A DNA stretch of 12,309 bases from an uncultured Collinsella sp. (GCA_902482185.1 CABSZR010000021.1:1-12309); one strand, 5' to 3'. Counted from the stretch's first letter, positions 1 to 6,264 are shown. Notes: generated by a model not told the origin, from the letters alone. Numbers and translations: made by a program.

Positions 1-2
1 TC

Positions 3-296
3 GCGGCCCTCCTCGGGGCGGAAGATATTCTTAAAGTCCTTGCCGGCGAGGTGACCGAAAAGGTTAGCTACGACGATCTTTCGGGCACGGTGCATGTGGG
101 CGACAAGGTGGGCAGCGTTACGCTCAAGCAGGACGGCACCAAGATCGCCGTCATGGACCTGGTTGCTGACGAGGAAGGCGCAGGGCCGAATCCCATTGAG
201 TGGCTCCTTGTGAAGCTCGACCGCCTGGGCCGCCGCATCGACAACCGCCCACTTGCGGCAGAGAGCGAGACCGTAGCCAAGGCTCCTGAGATGTAG
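3..296 (+). CDS. D-alanyl-D-alanine carboxypeptidase, C-terminal part (5' end outside window)
   Basis: An open frame enters from the left edge and ends at TAG 294-296, giving 97 visible residues. The segment with GTVHVGDKVGSVTLKQDG followed by MDLVA resembles the all-beta C-terminal domain of low-molecular-mass penicillin-binding proteins (the PBP5/DacA family). The end, with PNPIEWLLVKLDRLGRR, resembles the amphipathic helix that holds these enzymes on the outer face of the cytoplasmic membrane. Family members remove the terminal D-Ala from peptidoglycan stem peptides. The catalytic SxxK, SxN and KTG motifs would lie upstream and cannot be seen, so activity is inferred. A GTG at 51 could be read as a start, but the frame is open through it to the edge and the domain begins before it, so this is the 3' part of a longer gene. 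It is the only long plus-strand gene here and converges on the TM2 gene. Confidence 0.65.
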   Translation, partial: AALLGAEDILKVLAGEVTEKVSYDDLSGTVHVGDKVGSVTLKQDGTKIAVMDLVADEEGAGPNPIEWLLVKLDRLGRRIDNRPLAAESETVAKAPEM

Positions 297-326
297 GGCT
301 GGGGGAACATTACATTTGAGATTGGA

Positions 327-352
327 GAGGCGTCCAACGGGCGCCTCTTTTT
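327..352 (+). terminator. Rho-independent terminator of the carboxypeptidase gene
   Basis: GAGGCG at 327-332 pairs with CGCCTC at 342-347 and is followed by five T residues. It sits 30 bp after the stop codon. The rest of the gap to 456 contains a short GGACC/GGTCC hairpin (428-446) without a T run and nothing else I recognise. Confidence 0.8.
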
Positions 353-456
353 GAATACCTCTTAAACGGGATGCGTCAGAATCACCAAAGCGACATTGCT
401 AGCCGTTTACCTTCGCTGTGTCTTTTCGGACCTTGAAAACGGGTCCACCGGGCATG

Positions 457-1608
457 CTAGTAGATCCTTTCGACCTCCTTGGTCAAGGCCCTGAAAAGAT
501 CCCCAGCTGAGGGGTCTGCCCCAGGACACAGCGATTGCCAGGCACCCGTTTCTCCGATGGTGCCCGCACTCGTCATAACAAGATCGTCGCTCCGCCTGCG
601 AATGGAGACACTAACGGAGCGGCCTTTATGGAACCCATGGATATCGACTTTATTTATGCGCCCATCAGCTAGATAACTAATCATGACATTGATGCTGTCA
701 CCATACTCCGGCAATTCGAAGCCGTGGGAATCCATCAATAGCTTCACGTCCTGATGGTAAATGCGGGCCTCGACGACATTCTTGGGCATCTTCCCCGTCT
801 TTGTTGGAGAGCAAAAGCTGATGCTTGGCTCCTCTTCGCTCATGCCTCGGTCAAACCTAAGCATGCACGGGCATACCGACTCAATGGTTCGCAAGGCGTC
901 CGCCGCGACCTTTTCCTCGGTAAACATCTCCACGTCGATGCCGTTTTCTTCCATATAGGCACGGTTTTTACGTTGAAGCTCTAGCCGAGCCGCAGCCTCC
1001 CCATCTCCACGCTGTTCCCAATTTCCGGAGTCGGCGACATTTCGATCGAATGTAGAATCAACGGAACATGGCGCTTGCTGTTGAGTCTGATCACTGTCGC
1101 CGAGACGCCTTAGCTCGGAGCGTCTCATCAGTAGTGTCACAATATCAAACAGCCAACCAAATCCAAAAAGGCCAAAGGTAAAGAGATATAGAAAGAAGCT
1201 ACCCCACATCCGTGCATACGCCCTATGAGCGCCCGACCACCCAAGAAGGAAGCATAGCAAAAGCGCCTTGCTTGCCCTGTCAACCGACGTAATCTCTCGA
1301 GTGAGAGATTTCTGTTCAGGCTTCGCCAAAGGTGTAATTTCATGCGATGAAACAGTAATTGAGGACGTCCTTGACGCCGAGCTCCGAGCGCCTGATTTAG
1401 CAACAGCGCGAGCGACATCCCCAACTCCGACGGTCGTTCTGCTGTATACGGCATTGTAAGCAGCCTTCTTCGGATTTTTGATCCACCCCATGCCCTTCTT
1501 ACCATAGCCGGGGATTATCGCCCGCTTTACCGCGCGCTTCGCTCTGCCGGTCGTTCTTGCCTTGAGTGATGTCTTTAGATTCGGCTTACGCAGCCCGACC
1601 TTTACCAT
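457..1608 (-). CDS. TM2-domain membrane protein with basic phage/ICE-type N-terminus
   Basis: The protein has 383 residues from ATG 1608, which follows GGAG at 7 nt spacing; an open frame reaches 1677, but that extension has no comparable site and an arginine-rich, unlikely sequence. Residues 1-60 are strongly basic (KTSLKARTTGRAKR, then GYGKKGMGWIKNPKKA and YSRTT). I recall this module from the N-termini of phage- and ICE-borne proteins of Firmicutes and Actinobacteria; its function is unknown to me. Residues 60-110 are a Ser/Thr-rich linker. Residues 113-162 match a TM2 domain: KALLLCFLLGWSGAHRAYA, a turn, a second hydrophobic helix, and the WLFDIV ending typical of the family. The remainder is soluble: a charged helical stretch (about 195-245) and a C-terminal region of about 130 residues that I do not recognise. 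TM2 proteins are integral membrane proteins of mostly unknown role. It is the first gene downstream of tRNA-Ser on the same strand. I am sure of the TM2 call, not of the function. Confidence 0.75.
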   Translation of the reverse strand: MVKVGLRKPNLKTSLKARTTGRAKRAVKRAIIPGYGKKGMGWIKNPKKAAYNAVYSRTTVGVGDVARAVAKSGARSSASRTSSITVSSHEITPLAKPEQKSLTREITSVDRASKALLLCFLLGWSGAHRAYARMWGSFFLYLFTFGLFGFGWLFDIVTLLMRRSELRRLGDSDQTQQQAPCSVDSTFDRNVADSGNWEQRGDGEAAARLELQRKNRAYMEENGIDVEMFTEEKVAADALRTIESVCPCMLRFDRGMSEEEPSISFCSPTKTGKMPKNVVEARIYHQDVKLLMDSHGFELPEYGDSINVMISYLADGRINKVDIHGFHKGRSVSVSIRRRSDDLVMTSAGTIGETGAWQSLCPGADPSAGDLFRALTKEVERIY

Positions 1609-1742
1609 ATTTCTACTCCATCCCCTCGGAACCCCACACCGGGGTGCACGAGCACGCCTGGGTCTCCCCGTTTTCAAGCGCCCCGTGTTTGCCTAATGCT
1701 CACGCCCTTTCGGACTCTAATCCCCAGCTGCCATTCTTGATA

Positions 1743-1770
1743 ATAAAAAAGGGCCCCAAATGGGACCCTT
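1743..1770 (-). terminator. Rho-independent terminator after tRNA-Ser
   Basis: On the minus strand AAGGGTCCC, loop ATTT, GGGGCCCTT is followed by TTTTATTA. The one non-Watson-Crick position is U·G in minus-strand RNA but would be C/A in plus-strand RNA. That, and the T run, fix the direction. It lies 14 bp past the tRNA 3' end. Downstream, 1609-1742 holds a short ACCCC/GGGGT hairpin near 1632-1646 and no gene. Confidence 0.85.
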
Positions 1771-1784
1771 CTTCAAAGTCATAC

Positions 1785-1875
1785 TGGCGGAGAGCTGGGG
1801 ATTCGAACCCCAGATGCCCTTTTGGGGCATACTCGCTTAGCAGGCGAGCACCTTCGGCCTCTCGGTCAGCTCTCC
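1785..1875 (-). tRNA. tRNA-Ser(GCU)
   Basis: This is a 91-nt class II tRNA with an encoded CCA (TGG at 1785-1787 on the plus strand). The acceptor GGAGAGC pairs with GCTCTCC, with G as discriminator. The anticodon stem CTCGC/GCGAG encloses loop CTGCTAA, giving anticodon GCT, which reads AGC and AGU. A long variable arm (TGCCCC AAAA GGGGCA type) and a T arm with GGTTCGAATCC complete the fold. It has its own promoter and terminator. tRNA-Ser genes are frequent integration sites. No second copy of its 3' end was found in this window. Confidence 0.96.
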
Positions 1876-1889
1876 GTAACAGCCGTTCT

Positions 1890-1918
1890 ATAGTAACCAA
1901 ACAGCCGAAGTTGGGCAA
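1890..1918 (-). promoter_or_regulatory. Likely promoter of tRNA-Ser
   Basis: On the minus strand, TTGCCC (1913-1918) and TACTAT (1890-1895) are separated by 17 bp. The -10 element ends 14 nt before the tRNA 5' end, which suits a short leader. Upstream, TCTTTTACC occurs twice (1940-1948 and 1951-1959), 11 bp apart, or about one helical turn. Its meaning is unknown. Confidence 0.55.
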
Positions 1919-1980
1919 GGGGAATTTTGAGGCGTTTCCTCTTTTACCTCTCTTTTACCAGTAAACGTCTCAGTCAATCA

Positions 1981-2035
1981 TCTCAACCTGTAACATCTGC
2001 AGGCCGTAATCCCCTCCAGATGTTACAGGTTGAGA
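1981..2035. repeat. Perfect 19-bp inverted repeat (hairpin)
   Basis: TCTCAACCTGTAACATCT at 1981-1998 is exactly complementary to 2018-2035, and G1999/C2017 adds a nineteenth pair. The loop is 17 nt. It lies 50 bp downstream of the ATPase stop codon and 63 bp upstream of the tRNA-Ser -35 element, in the gap 1919-2084. Neither strand has a T run after the stem, so it is not a standard terminator. It could block read-through into tRNA-Ser, be a protein binding site, or mark the end of an inserted module. The sequence does not decide between these. Confidence 0.85.
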
Positions 2036-2084
2036 CAAAGATACAAGGACGGCCCCAGCGACAACGCGGACAGCCCATTCTTTA

Positions 2085-3167
2085 TTAGTCCTCTCGAACG
2101 GTCTCCAACAGATAATCGCGCATGTACGGAATTGCAAACGAAACACAGCCATAGCCCGCGGGCTCAATCAACCCCGCATCGATCAGACGCTTGCGATATG
2201 ACCCAACTTTGTTCGCCGACAAACCCATCTTCTTGGCGATATCGCCGTTGGCGATATCGACGCCCTCGCATTGAGCCATCGCCGCGAGATACTGAAACTG
2301 CCGTTCCGACACCCTGCGCAGCGCTGGGGCAATCACCATAGCATTAAAGCTATCAAGAGCCGCCTGGATACCCTTACGAGCCGCCTCTTCGCTCACGCTC
2401 TCCGCCCCACTGCGCGCAGCAACCTGCCAAGCGTAATATCCGACCAGCTGGACCATAAAGGGATAGCCTGCCGAAGCTTTTGTTAATAGCTCAGCGGCAC
2501 CTTTGTCGAGCTCCTTGCCCGCTCGTCTCATCGTATCCTCAAACGATCCGCCAACTTCAAAATCGGAAAGCCGAGTAAGTTCAACATGTTTGGCTCGCTG
2601 AAGGAACGTCAACGTATCATCCACCACCACGCCATCTACCGATGTCGGCAGCCCGGCGAAAGCGAAAGCGACATTCGCTCCTTGGCGGATCAAGAGCTGC
2701 ATCTCATTGCCTAGCTCGCGCATTTCCTCAGTTGAGGCATCCTGGATCTCGTCGAGCGTAATGAGCAGACCACCGCGCTTCGCAGCATCGTACATCGCCT
2801 CGCCCAGATGAGAGGCCGACTTCGACATCTCCATGGAGCCAAGGCTGACCCCTAAAATCGATGGGGAAATCGAGATTGATTCAAGACGAACGTTTCGCTG
2901 CAGAGCCTCGAGGATTCTATTGCAAAAACCAGCATTGGAGGCAACGTCAACGACCTCGAATCCTTTTTTGCGTGCAAGGTCACCCAATGCATTAAGGAGC
3001 ACCGTTTTACCTGTGCCTCGGACGCCCGAGATGCGCATGAGTCGATCGGGGGCACCAGGACCATTCTCAAGAGCCTCGGCAAAGTCATCCAAAACAGTGT
3101 CCCGTCCGATAAGCTCAGGCGGATTCATGCCCGCCGTTGGCTTAAAGGGGTTAACAGCTTTCGTCAT
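2085..3167 (-). CDS. AAA-type ATPase with C-terminal winged-helix domain
   Basis: The protein has 360 residues. ATG 3167 follows AGGAGG at 5 nt spacing. An in-frame ATG 36 bp upstream would begin inside the heptamer array and was rejected. Residues 8-22 (NPFKPTAGMNPPELIGRD) are the usual lead-in of AAA_16/Orc-like ATPases. Walker A is GVRGTGKT (48-55), Walker B LLITLDE (134-140), and a sensor-1-like strand AFAFAGLP lies at 167-174. Residues 200-275 resemble the helical lid (GYPFMVQLVGYYAW). Residues 285-345 look like a winged helix (VSERQFQYLAAMA, then IAKKMGLSANKVGSYRKRLIDAGLI). The sequence predicts an ATP hydrolysing, DNA-binding protein. Related solitary ATPases occur in actinobacteria and archaea, mostly with unknown function. 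It has no obvious toxin, nuclease or transposase partner beside it. The six TTTARCA units directly before the gene make self-regulation a reasonable guess. It could also be a defence or mobile-element protein. Confidence 0.85.
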   Translation of the reverse strand: MTKAVNPFKPTAGMNPPELIGRDTVLDDFAEALENGPGAPDRLMRISGVRGTGKTVLLNALGDLARKKGFEVVDVASNAGFCNRILEALQRNVRLESISISPSILGVSLGSMEMSKSASHLGEAMYDAAKRGGLLITLDEIQDASTEEMRELGNEMQLLIRQGANVAFAFAGLPTSVDGVVVDDTLTFLQRAKHVELTRLSDFEVGGSFEDTMRRAGKELDKGAAELLTKASAGYPFMVQLVGYYAWQVAARSGAESVSEEAARKGIQAALDSFNAMVIAPALRRVSERQFQYLAAMAQCEGVDIANGDIAKKMGLSANKVGSYRKRLIDAGLIEPAGYGCVSFAIPYMRDYLLETVRED

Positions 3168-3186
3168 TCTGCCCTCCTCTGCTAGT

Positions 3187-3240
3187 TTTAACAACTTTAA
3201 CAAAGTTTAGCAACTTTAGCAGAGTTTAACAGTTTTAGCA
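3187..3240. promoter_or_regulatory. Array of six TTTARCA heptamers upstream of the ATPase gene
   Basis: The plus strand carries TTTAACA at 3187, 3196 and 3225 and TTTAGCA at 3206, 3215 and 3234. Start-to-start spacings are 9, 10, 9, 10 and 9 bp, so the array also reads as three 19-bp units each holding two heptamers. On the coding strand the units read TGYTAAA. The array ends 8 bp before the ATPase ribosome binding site and covers the place where the promoter must be. A possible -35 TTGCTA and -10 TAAAAC (17 bp apart, 3185-3213) are themselves built from the repeats. This is the layout expected of an iterated operator. That the ATPase binds it is inference. The rest of the gap, 3241-3329, shows nothing clear. 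Confidence 0.8.
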
Positions 3241-3329
3241 GGCTCGGCGGCTTTATGCCTTACCAATCCTGCCGGGTCCTCCCGCCCGCGCCGATACAAA
3301 TAGCGCGGTGCGGCCCCTCTATATCGCCC

Positions 3330-5516
3330 CTACCCCAGCGAGCGGTTGAGGGAGCCGAGCTCGTCGTTACCCATGGTGCGCCACATTTGGAAGATGCAAC
3401 CGCGTGCAAGGAAAAAGAAGCCGTTGTCGACCAGTTGCACGGCGGCATCCGCCAGCTGATTCGTCACGGCGGACACTGGCGGCAGCTCAAGTCCAGCCGT
3501 GCGGATGGTCTCGACCGCTTCCTCGAACGTCGGCGGCTCGCTGACGCCCATCTCGTTCATGAGGCCCTGCATTTCTTCCAGCGCGCTGCTGCCCGATTCC
3601 TCACCGCGCGGCACTAGACGGTAACAAGCCAGCGCCAGGTCGAGCTGATCGCAATTCCAATAGGCAAACGCCAAGCGGTAGAACAGGTAGCCAATTGCAG
3701 AACGATCGCTGGCAATACGTAGGCCGTGGCGCGCCACCTCGATAATCTCGTCAAAGCGCTCCAGACGCGCAAGCACGTTGATGAGCGCAAAGTGCGATTG
3801 CATGGACGAGCGCGCCAGATCGTAAAGATGGCGCACCTCGGGCAGCGCTCGTTCAAAGTCCTCTTGCTCGGCGTAAAAGCTGCAGATCTCGTGCTGGGCA
3901 AAGTACAGCGCATCGGGCGCACGAAGGATTCGCACAGAGTCGTCTTCTTCCAACACCGGTAACACCATGCGCACCAGCTGGTTATCGCAAAACTGCGTTT
4001 GAACCGGACCTGTCGCCAAAAGCTCGGCGACAGTGCACTTAGCCTCCAACTCCTCGACAAGACGGGAAAAGCCTTCAAAAGCACCTGTACGGTCTACTTT
4101 TGCCTGCTCGCGCAATTCAACAACACGGGCCACGTATGGGTCGTCGTCCTCTTCCATGACCTCCAACTCGTCAGCCGTATCGGCAAGCAGCAGATCGCGC
4201 AGCGCCGGCGGCAGTGTGCGATGGTCATCACGCGGACGAGCATGAACCTCCGCAGGCTCAATCGTCTCCGGAGCGGTTGACTCATACGCCTCAAGCACAC
4301 GCTTGCACGGCATATCGTCCATGTCCATGCTCTCAAGATCCTTGGCGACAGGCACGCAATCGGCCAGATAGGCCGCGCGCCCAAAGAAATACGTTGCGAC
4401 AACGCGCTCGTCCTGCTCACTGTCGGGAGCAGCAATCTGCACATAGCAGCGCGTGATGCAGGTGCCCGCGGCAAAACACGCTGCCGCAAGCGTGAGTGCC
4501 ACGCGCGCATCGTGCTCCGCGGCCCAGATCGCGCGCGTGTCCTCGTCCAGCTCGCGCCAGGCGTCATCCTGAGCGTCGTATTCACGTTGCGGCATGGCAT
4601 CAACGACAGACCGCCCAAACCGAACGAGCATAATCCCCTCGGCAACGTTTACTCGATAGGTATAGTCGAGCCGTGTGACCACGTTGAGCGCCTCAACGAT
4701 TCGCGCAAAACGGGTGCGCACGTCCCACTCGCCGCCCGGCTGGCAAGCCACCGTACCCGGTTTGCCCCACGGGTTATCGCTCGAGGCCGTATCGAGCAGT
4801 CGGGGAACATCGTTGGTCGTCTTGGCGATATGCCACGAATCAAAGAGCGCGCAGCCCTCAAGGCTCGGCGAGGATGCCGCAGGGACCAATCCGGCCCCGA
4901 TGCGCTCAAGGATGCCGGAGAGGCGGTTGAGACGGCACTCGATGGCAAGCAGCATGTCAATCTCGTCCTGGTCCAAAAGGCTACGATCAAAATTGAGATA
5001 GAAAATCTTTGAGCGATCAATGCGAGCCAGGCTCATCTCGGACTTGGCAGCGATGGTGCGCAGGCGGGGCAAGTCAATTTCGCTCATAAGGGCGGCGGCA
5101 TAGCGCTCGATACCGCTCGGATTCTCGGCATGGTCAACGCGGTAAAGCAGCGTCTCGATAGCATCGGGGAGCGGTGCCGTGTTAAAGCCCAAAAACACCT
5201 CGACCGGCTCGGGCAACTTTACGAGCTTGATCTTGTCGACAACGTTTTGCATACCCTCGTCGAGTCCGCCGGCGTCCGCCGTGTTCACAATAGCGCTTTC
5301 GGAGTTGGCAAATATCACGTAGCGCAAGAACATCGAGGCCATGAACTCGCCGTAAGGAAGGGCGCGGGTCGAATTCCATGTCTCGTGGTCGGACTGCTCG
5401 CGCATGGGGCCTTCGGGAGAGCCGGCAGTTCGCGCACACGCGCGCATTGCACCGTTAGCTTCCCTCACCATAATCTCGCCAATACTGGAATCGGACTCGT
5501 GAAGGACCAGCTCCAT
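3330..5516 (-). CDS. Hypothetical 728-residue protein with TPR-like repeats
   Basis: I chose ATG 5516, which has GAGG 9 nt upstream. A TTG six codons earlier is possible but has no ribosome binding site. I do not recognise the family. No signal peptide or membrane helix is evident, so the protein should be cytoplasmic. Roughly residues 535-635 form helical pairs of TPR character (YFAQHEICSFYAEQEDFERA, FALINVLARLERFDEIIEVA, GYLFYRLAFAYWNCDQLDLA). The middle has an acidic linker (about 430-490) with VMEEDDDP. Nothing resembling a nucleotide-binding loop, protease or nuclease motif was seen. TPR proteins generally act as scaffolds or binding platforms, and no partner can be named. The ATPase gene follows on the same strand 163 bp later with its own regulatory array, so the two are probably separate transcription units. 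No terminator was found after the stop codon. Confidence 0.75.
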   Translation of the reverse strand: MELVLHESDSSIGEIMVREANGAMRACARTAGSPEGPMREQSDHETWNSTRALPYGEFMASMFLRYVIFANSESAIVNTADAGGLDEGMQNVVDKIKLVKLPEPVEVFLGFNTAPLPDAIETLLYRVDHAENPSGIERYAAALMSEIDLPRLRTIAAKSEMSLARIDRSKIFYLNFDRSLLDQDEIDMLLAIECRLNRLSGILERIGAGLVPAASSPSLEGCALFDSWHIAKTTNDVPRLLDTASSDNPWGKPGTVACQPGGEWDVRTRFARIVEALNVVTRLDYTYRVNVAEGIMLVRFGRSVVDAMPQREYDAQDDAWRELDEDTRAIWAAEHDARVALTLAAACFAAGTCITRCYVQIAAPDSEQDERVVATYFFGRAAYLADCVPVAKDLESMDMDDMPCKRVLEAYESTAPETIEPAEVHARPRDDHRTLPPALRDLLLADTADELEVMEEDDDPYVARVVELREQAKVDRTGAFEGFSRLVEELEAKCTVAELLATGPVQTQFCDNQLVRMVLPVLEEDDSVRILRAPDALYFAQHEICSFYAEQEDFERALPEVRHLYDLARSSMQSHFALINVLARLERFDEIIEVARHGLRIASDRSAIGYLFYRLAFAYWNCDQLDLALACYRLVPRGEESGSSALEEMQGLMNEMGVSEPPTFEEAVETIRTAGLELPPVSAVTNQLADAAVQLVDNGFFFLARGCIFQMWRTMGNDELGSLNRSLG

Positions 5517-5570
5517 GTCAGGGTCCTCGGGCAACGGTACTTCCCGAACAGGGCGGTCAACCTTATAAAC

Positions 5571-5771
5571 CTAGCCGGACACGCTCACGTAGCCTAAGAG
5601 CGATATGTGAGGTTTGCCGACGAATTCGACGACATAGCACGACTCTTTGGGGTCCTCGCCAAAGACTTTCCAGACAACACCATATGAGCGCCCCGCAGGC
5701 TGCTCTGGCATCGATGGAAAACGCTTTTTGGGGTCGAGAAACCTGAGCTTGTATGTCGGACGCTCTGCCAC
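5571..5771 (-). CDS. Hypothetical 66-residue protein
   Basis: GTG 5771 follows AGGGTGAT, a partial match to the Shine-Dalgarno sequence, at 5 nt spacing. An in-frame stop lies two codons before it, so no longer start exists. The product begins AERPTYKLRFLDPKKRFP and looks like a compact beta-rich soluble protein (YGVVWKVFG, then SCYVVEFVG), with codon use like its neighbours. I do not recognise it. It ends in TAG 55 bp before the ATG of the TPR protein and is in the same reading frame. The 12 codons from just after the TAG to the first possible start of that gene (TTG 5534) are also open. It may be the first gene of a two-gene operon, or the severed N-terminus of the larger protein. Separate genes are the simpler reading. 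Confidence 0.6.
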   Translation of the reverse strand: MAERPTYKLRFLDPKKRFPSMPEQPAGRSYGVVWKVFGEDPKESCYVVEFVGKPHISLLGYVSVSG

Positions 5772-5921
5772 GAAATATCACCCTGATCGGTCGTCTAGAG
5801 AAGGAGCGGTCGCGGATAGGCCGCGATACCTACTCGGAATCTTACACGAGTCGATAAGAAATCGTCCGCTTCACGCCCGCGCCTCGACCGAGGTTCGAAT
5901 CCATGCAGCGGCGACATAAAA

Positions 5922-5946
5922 GAAAAGCCCCCGTTGCCGGAGGCTT
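5922..5946 (-). terminator. Second copy of the tRNA-Arg terminator
   Basis: On the minus strand AAGCCTCCG, loop GCAA, CGGGGGCTT is followed by TTCTTTT. The nine-pair stem (one U·G) is the same as in copy 2, and the loop changed from GAAA to GCAA while staying a GNRA tetraloop. It should still work as a terminator upstream of the 66-residue gene. Confidence 0.75.
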
Positions 5947-5956
5947 CAAGTTCAAT

Positions 5957-5976
5957 TGGTGCGGCGTATAGGATTC
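5957..5976 (-). pseudogene. tRNA-Arg 3'-end fragment
   Basis: Twenty nucleotides are identical to the last 20 of tRNA-Arg, including CCA and half of the T loop. The rest of the tRNA is missing and is replaced by unrelated GC-rich sequence. It cannot make a tRNA. Its end point within the T loop is where many tyrosine-recombinase attachment sites end. Confidence 0.85.
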
Positions 5977-6058
5977 CGCGCATCCGCTGCGCGGATCCGC
6001 ACCGGCTTCGCCCGCCTGCCGGCGGACTCGCCCGCTCGCTAAAAACGCTCCGCGTTTT
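5977..6058. repeat. GC-rich palindrome-dense spacer
   Basis: These 82 bp between the two direct-repeat copies hold successive hairpins: ATCCGC TGC GCGGAT (5982-5996), the palindrome GCGGATCCGC (5991-6000), CCGCC TGCC GGCGG (6012-6025), and AAAACGC TCC GCGTTTT (6042-6058). The last is a perfect 7-bp stem that on the minus strand is followed by TTTTTAG and could terminate transcription weakly. No ribosome binding site or credible gene is present. It may belong to a dispersed intergenic element family, which this window alone cannot show. Confidence 0.55.
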
Positions 6059-6166
6059 CTTGACGCTCGCGCCTCGAACGAGGTTCGAATCTCCGCAATG
6101 CCCCCGTAAAGGAAAAGCCCCCGTTTCCGGAGGCTTAAAACTCAATTGGTGCGGCGTATAGGATTC
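6059..6166. repeat. Direct repeat copy 2 (joined to intact tRNA-Arg)
   Basis: This is the partner of 5869-5976 and contains the 3' 20 nt of the intact tRNA-Arg, its terminator and the T-arm-like flank. Because the intact tRNA is joined to this copy, it is probably the parent and copy 1 the derived one. Confidence 0.85.
6112..6136 (-). terminator. tRNA-Arg terminator
   Basis: On the minus strand AAGCCTCCG, loop GAAA, CGGGGGCTT is followed by TTTCC. The stem has nine pairs including one U·G, and the loop is a GNRA tetraloop. It starts 10 nt after the CCA. Confidence 0.85.
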
Positions 6167-6223
6167 GAACCTATGACGTTCTGATTCGTAGTCAGACCCT
6201 CTATCCAGCTGAGGTAACGCCGC
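6147..6223 (-). tRNA. tRNA-Arg(ACG)
   Basis: A 77-nt tRNA with encoded CCA. Acceptor GCGGCGT pairs with ACGCCGC, with discriminator A. The anticodon stem TCTGA/TCAGA holds loop CTACGAA, so the anticodon is ACG; its first base is normally edited to inosine by TadA to read CGU, CGC and CGA. The T arm carries GGTTCGAATCC. A promoter lies upstream and a terminator downstream. Its last 20 nt are duplicated 190 bp away. Confidence 0.96.
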
Positions 6224-6235
6224 AGCGCAAGACAT

Positions 6236-6264
6236 ATAAAACCACTTTAGCTTATTGGAGTCAA
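6236..6264 (-). promoter_or_regulatory. Likely promoter of tRNA-Arg
   Basis: On the minus strand TTGACT (6259-6264) and TTTTAT (6236-6241) are 17 bp apart, and the -10 ends 12 nt before the tRNA 5' end. The -35 matches the consensus at five of six positions. Confidence 0.65.

Larger units (their letters stand above)
5869..5976. repeat. Direct repeat copy 1 (tRNA-Arg 3' end plus downstream flank)
   Basis: These 108 bp match 6059-6166 at a constant 190-bp offset with no gaps. I counted 17 mismatches, about 84% identity. In minus-strand order the unit contains the tRNA-Arg 3' end with CCA, the terminator, and a segment with ATTCGAACCTCG that itself resembles a tRNA T arm. Identity stops sharply at 5976/5977, inside the T loop of the tRNA. 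Together with copy 2 it suggests a tRNA-targeted integration scar or a local duplication. The gap from 5772 to 5868 has no gene or motif I recognise beyond a small CGCGG/CCGCG stem. Confidence 0.85.

Noticed and set aside
428..446. GGACC/GGTCC hairpin after the TM2 gene as its terminator
   Set aside because: The stem has only five pairs and no T run follows on the minus strand.
1566..1964. 132-codon plus-strand open frame
   Set aside because: It spans tRNA-Ser in antisense and its terminator.
3167..3203. Upstream ATG (3203) as the ATPase start
   Set aside because: It lies inside the heptamer array with no ribosome binding site, whereas ATG 3167 has AGGAGG at the right distance.
3187..3240. 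Heptamer array as a small CRISPR or a plasmid origin
   Set aside because: Units and spacers are far too short for CRISPR. There is no replication initiator, AT-rich unwinding region or DnaA box cluster beside it. Operator is the simpler reading.
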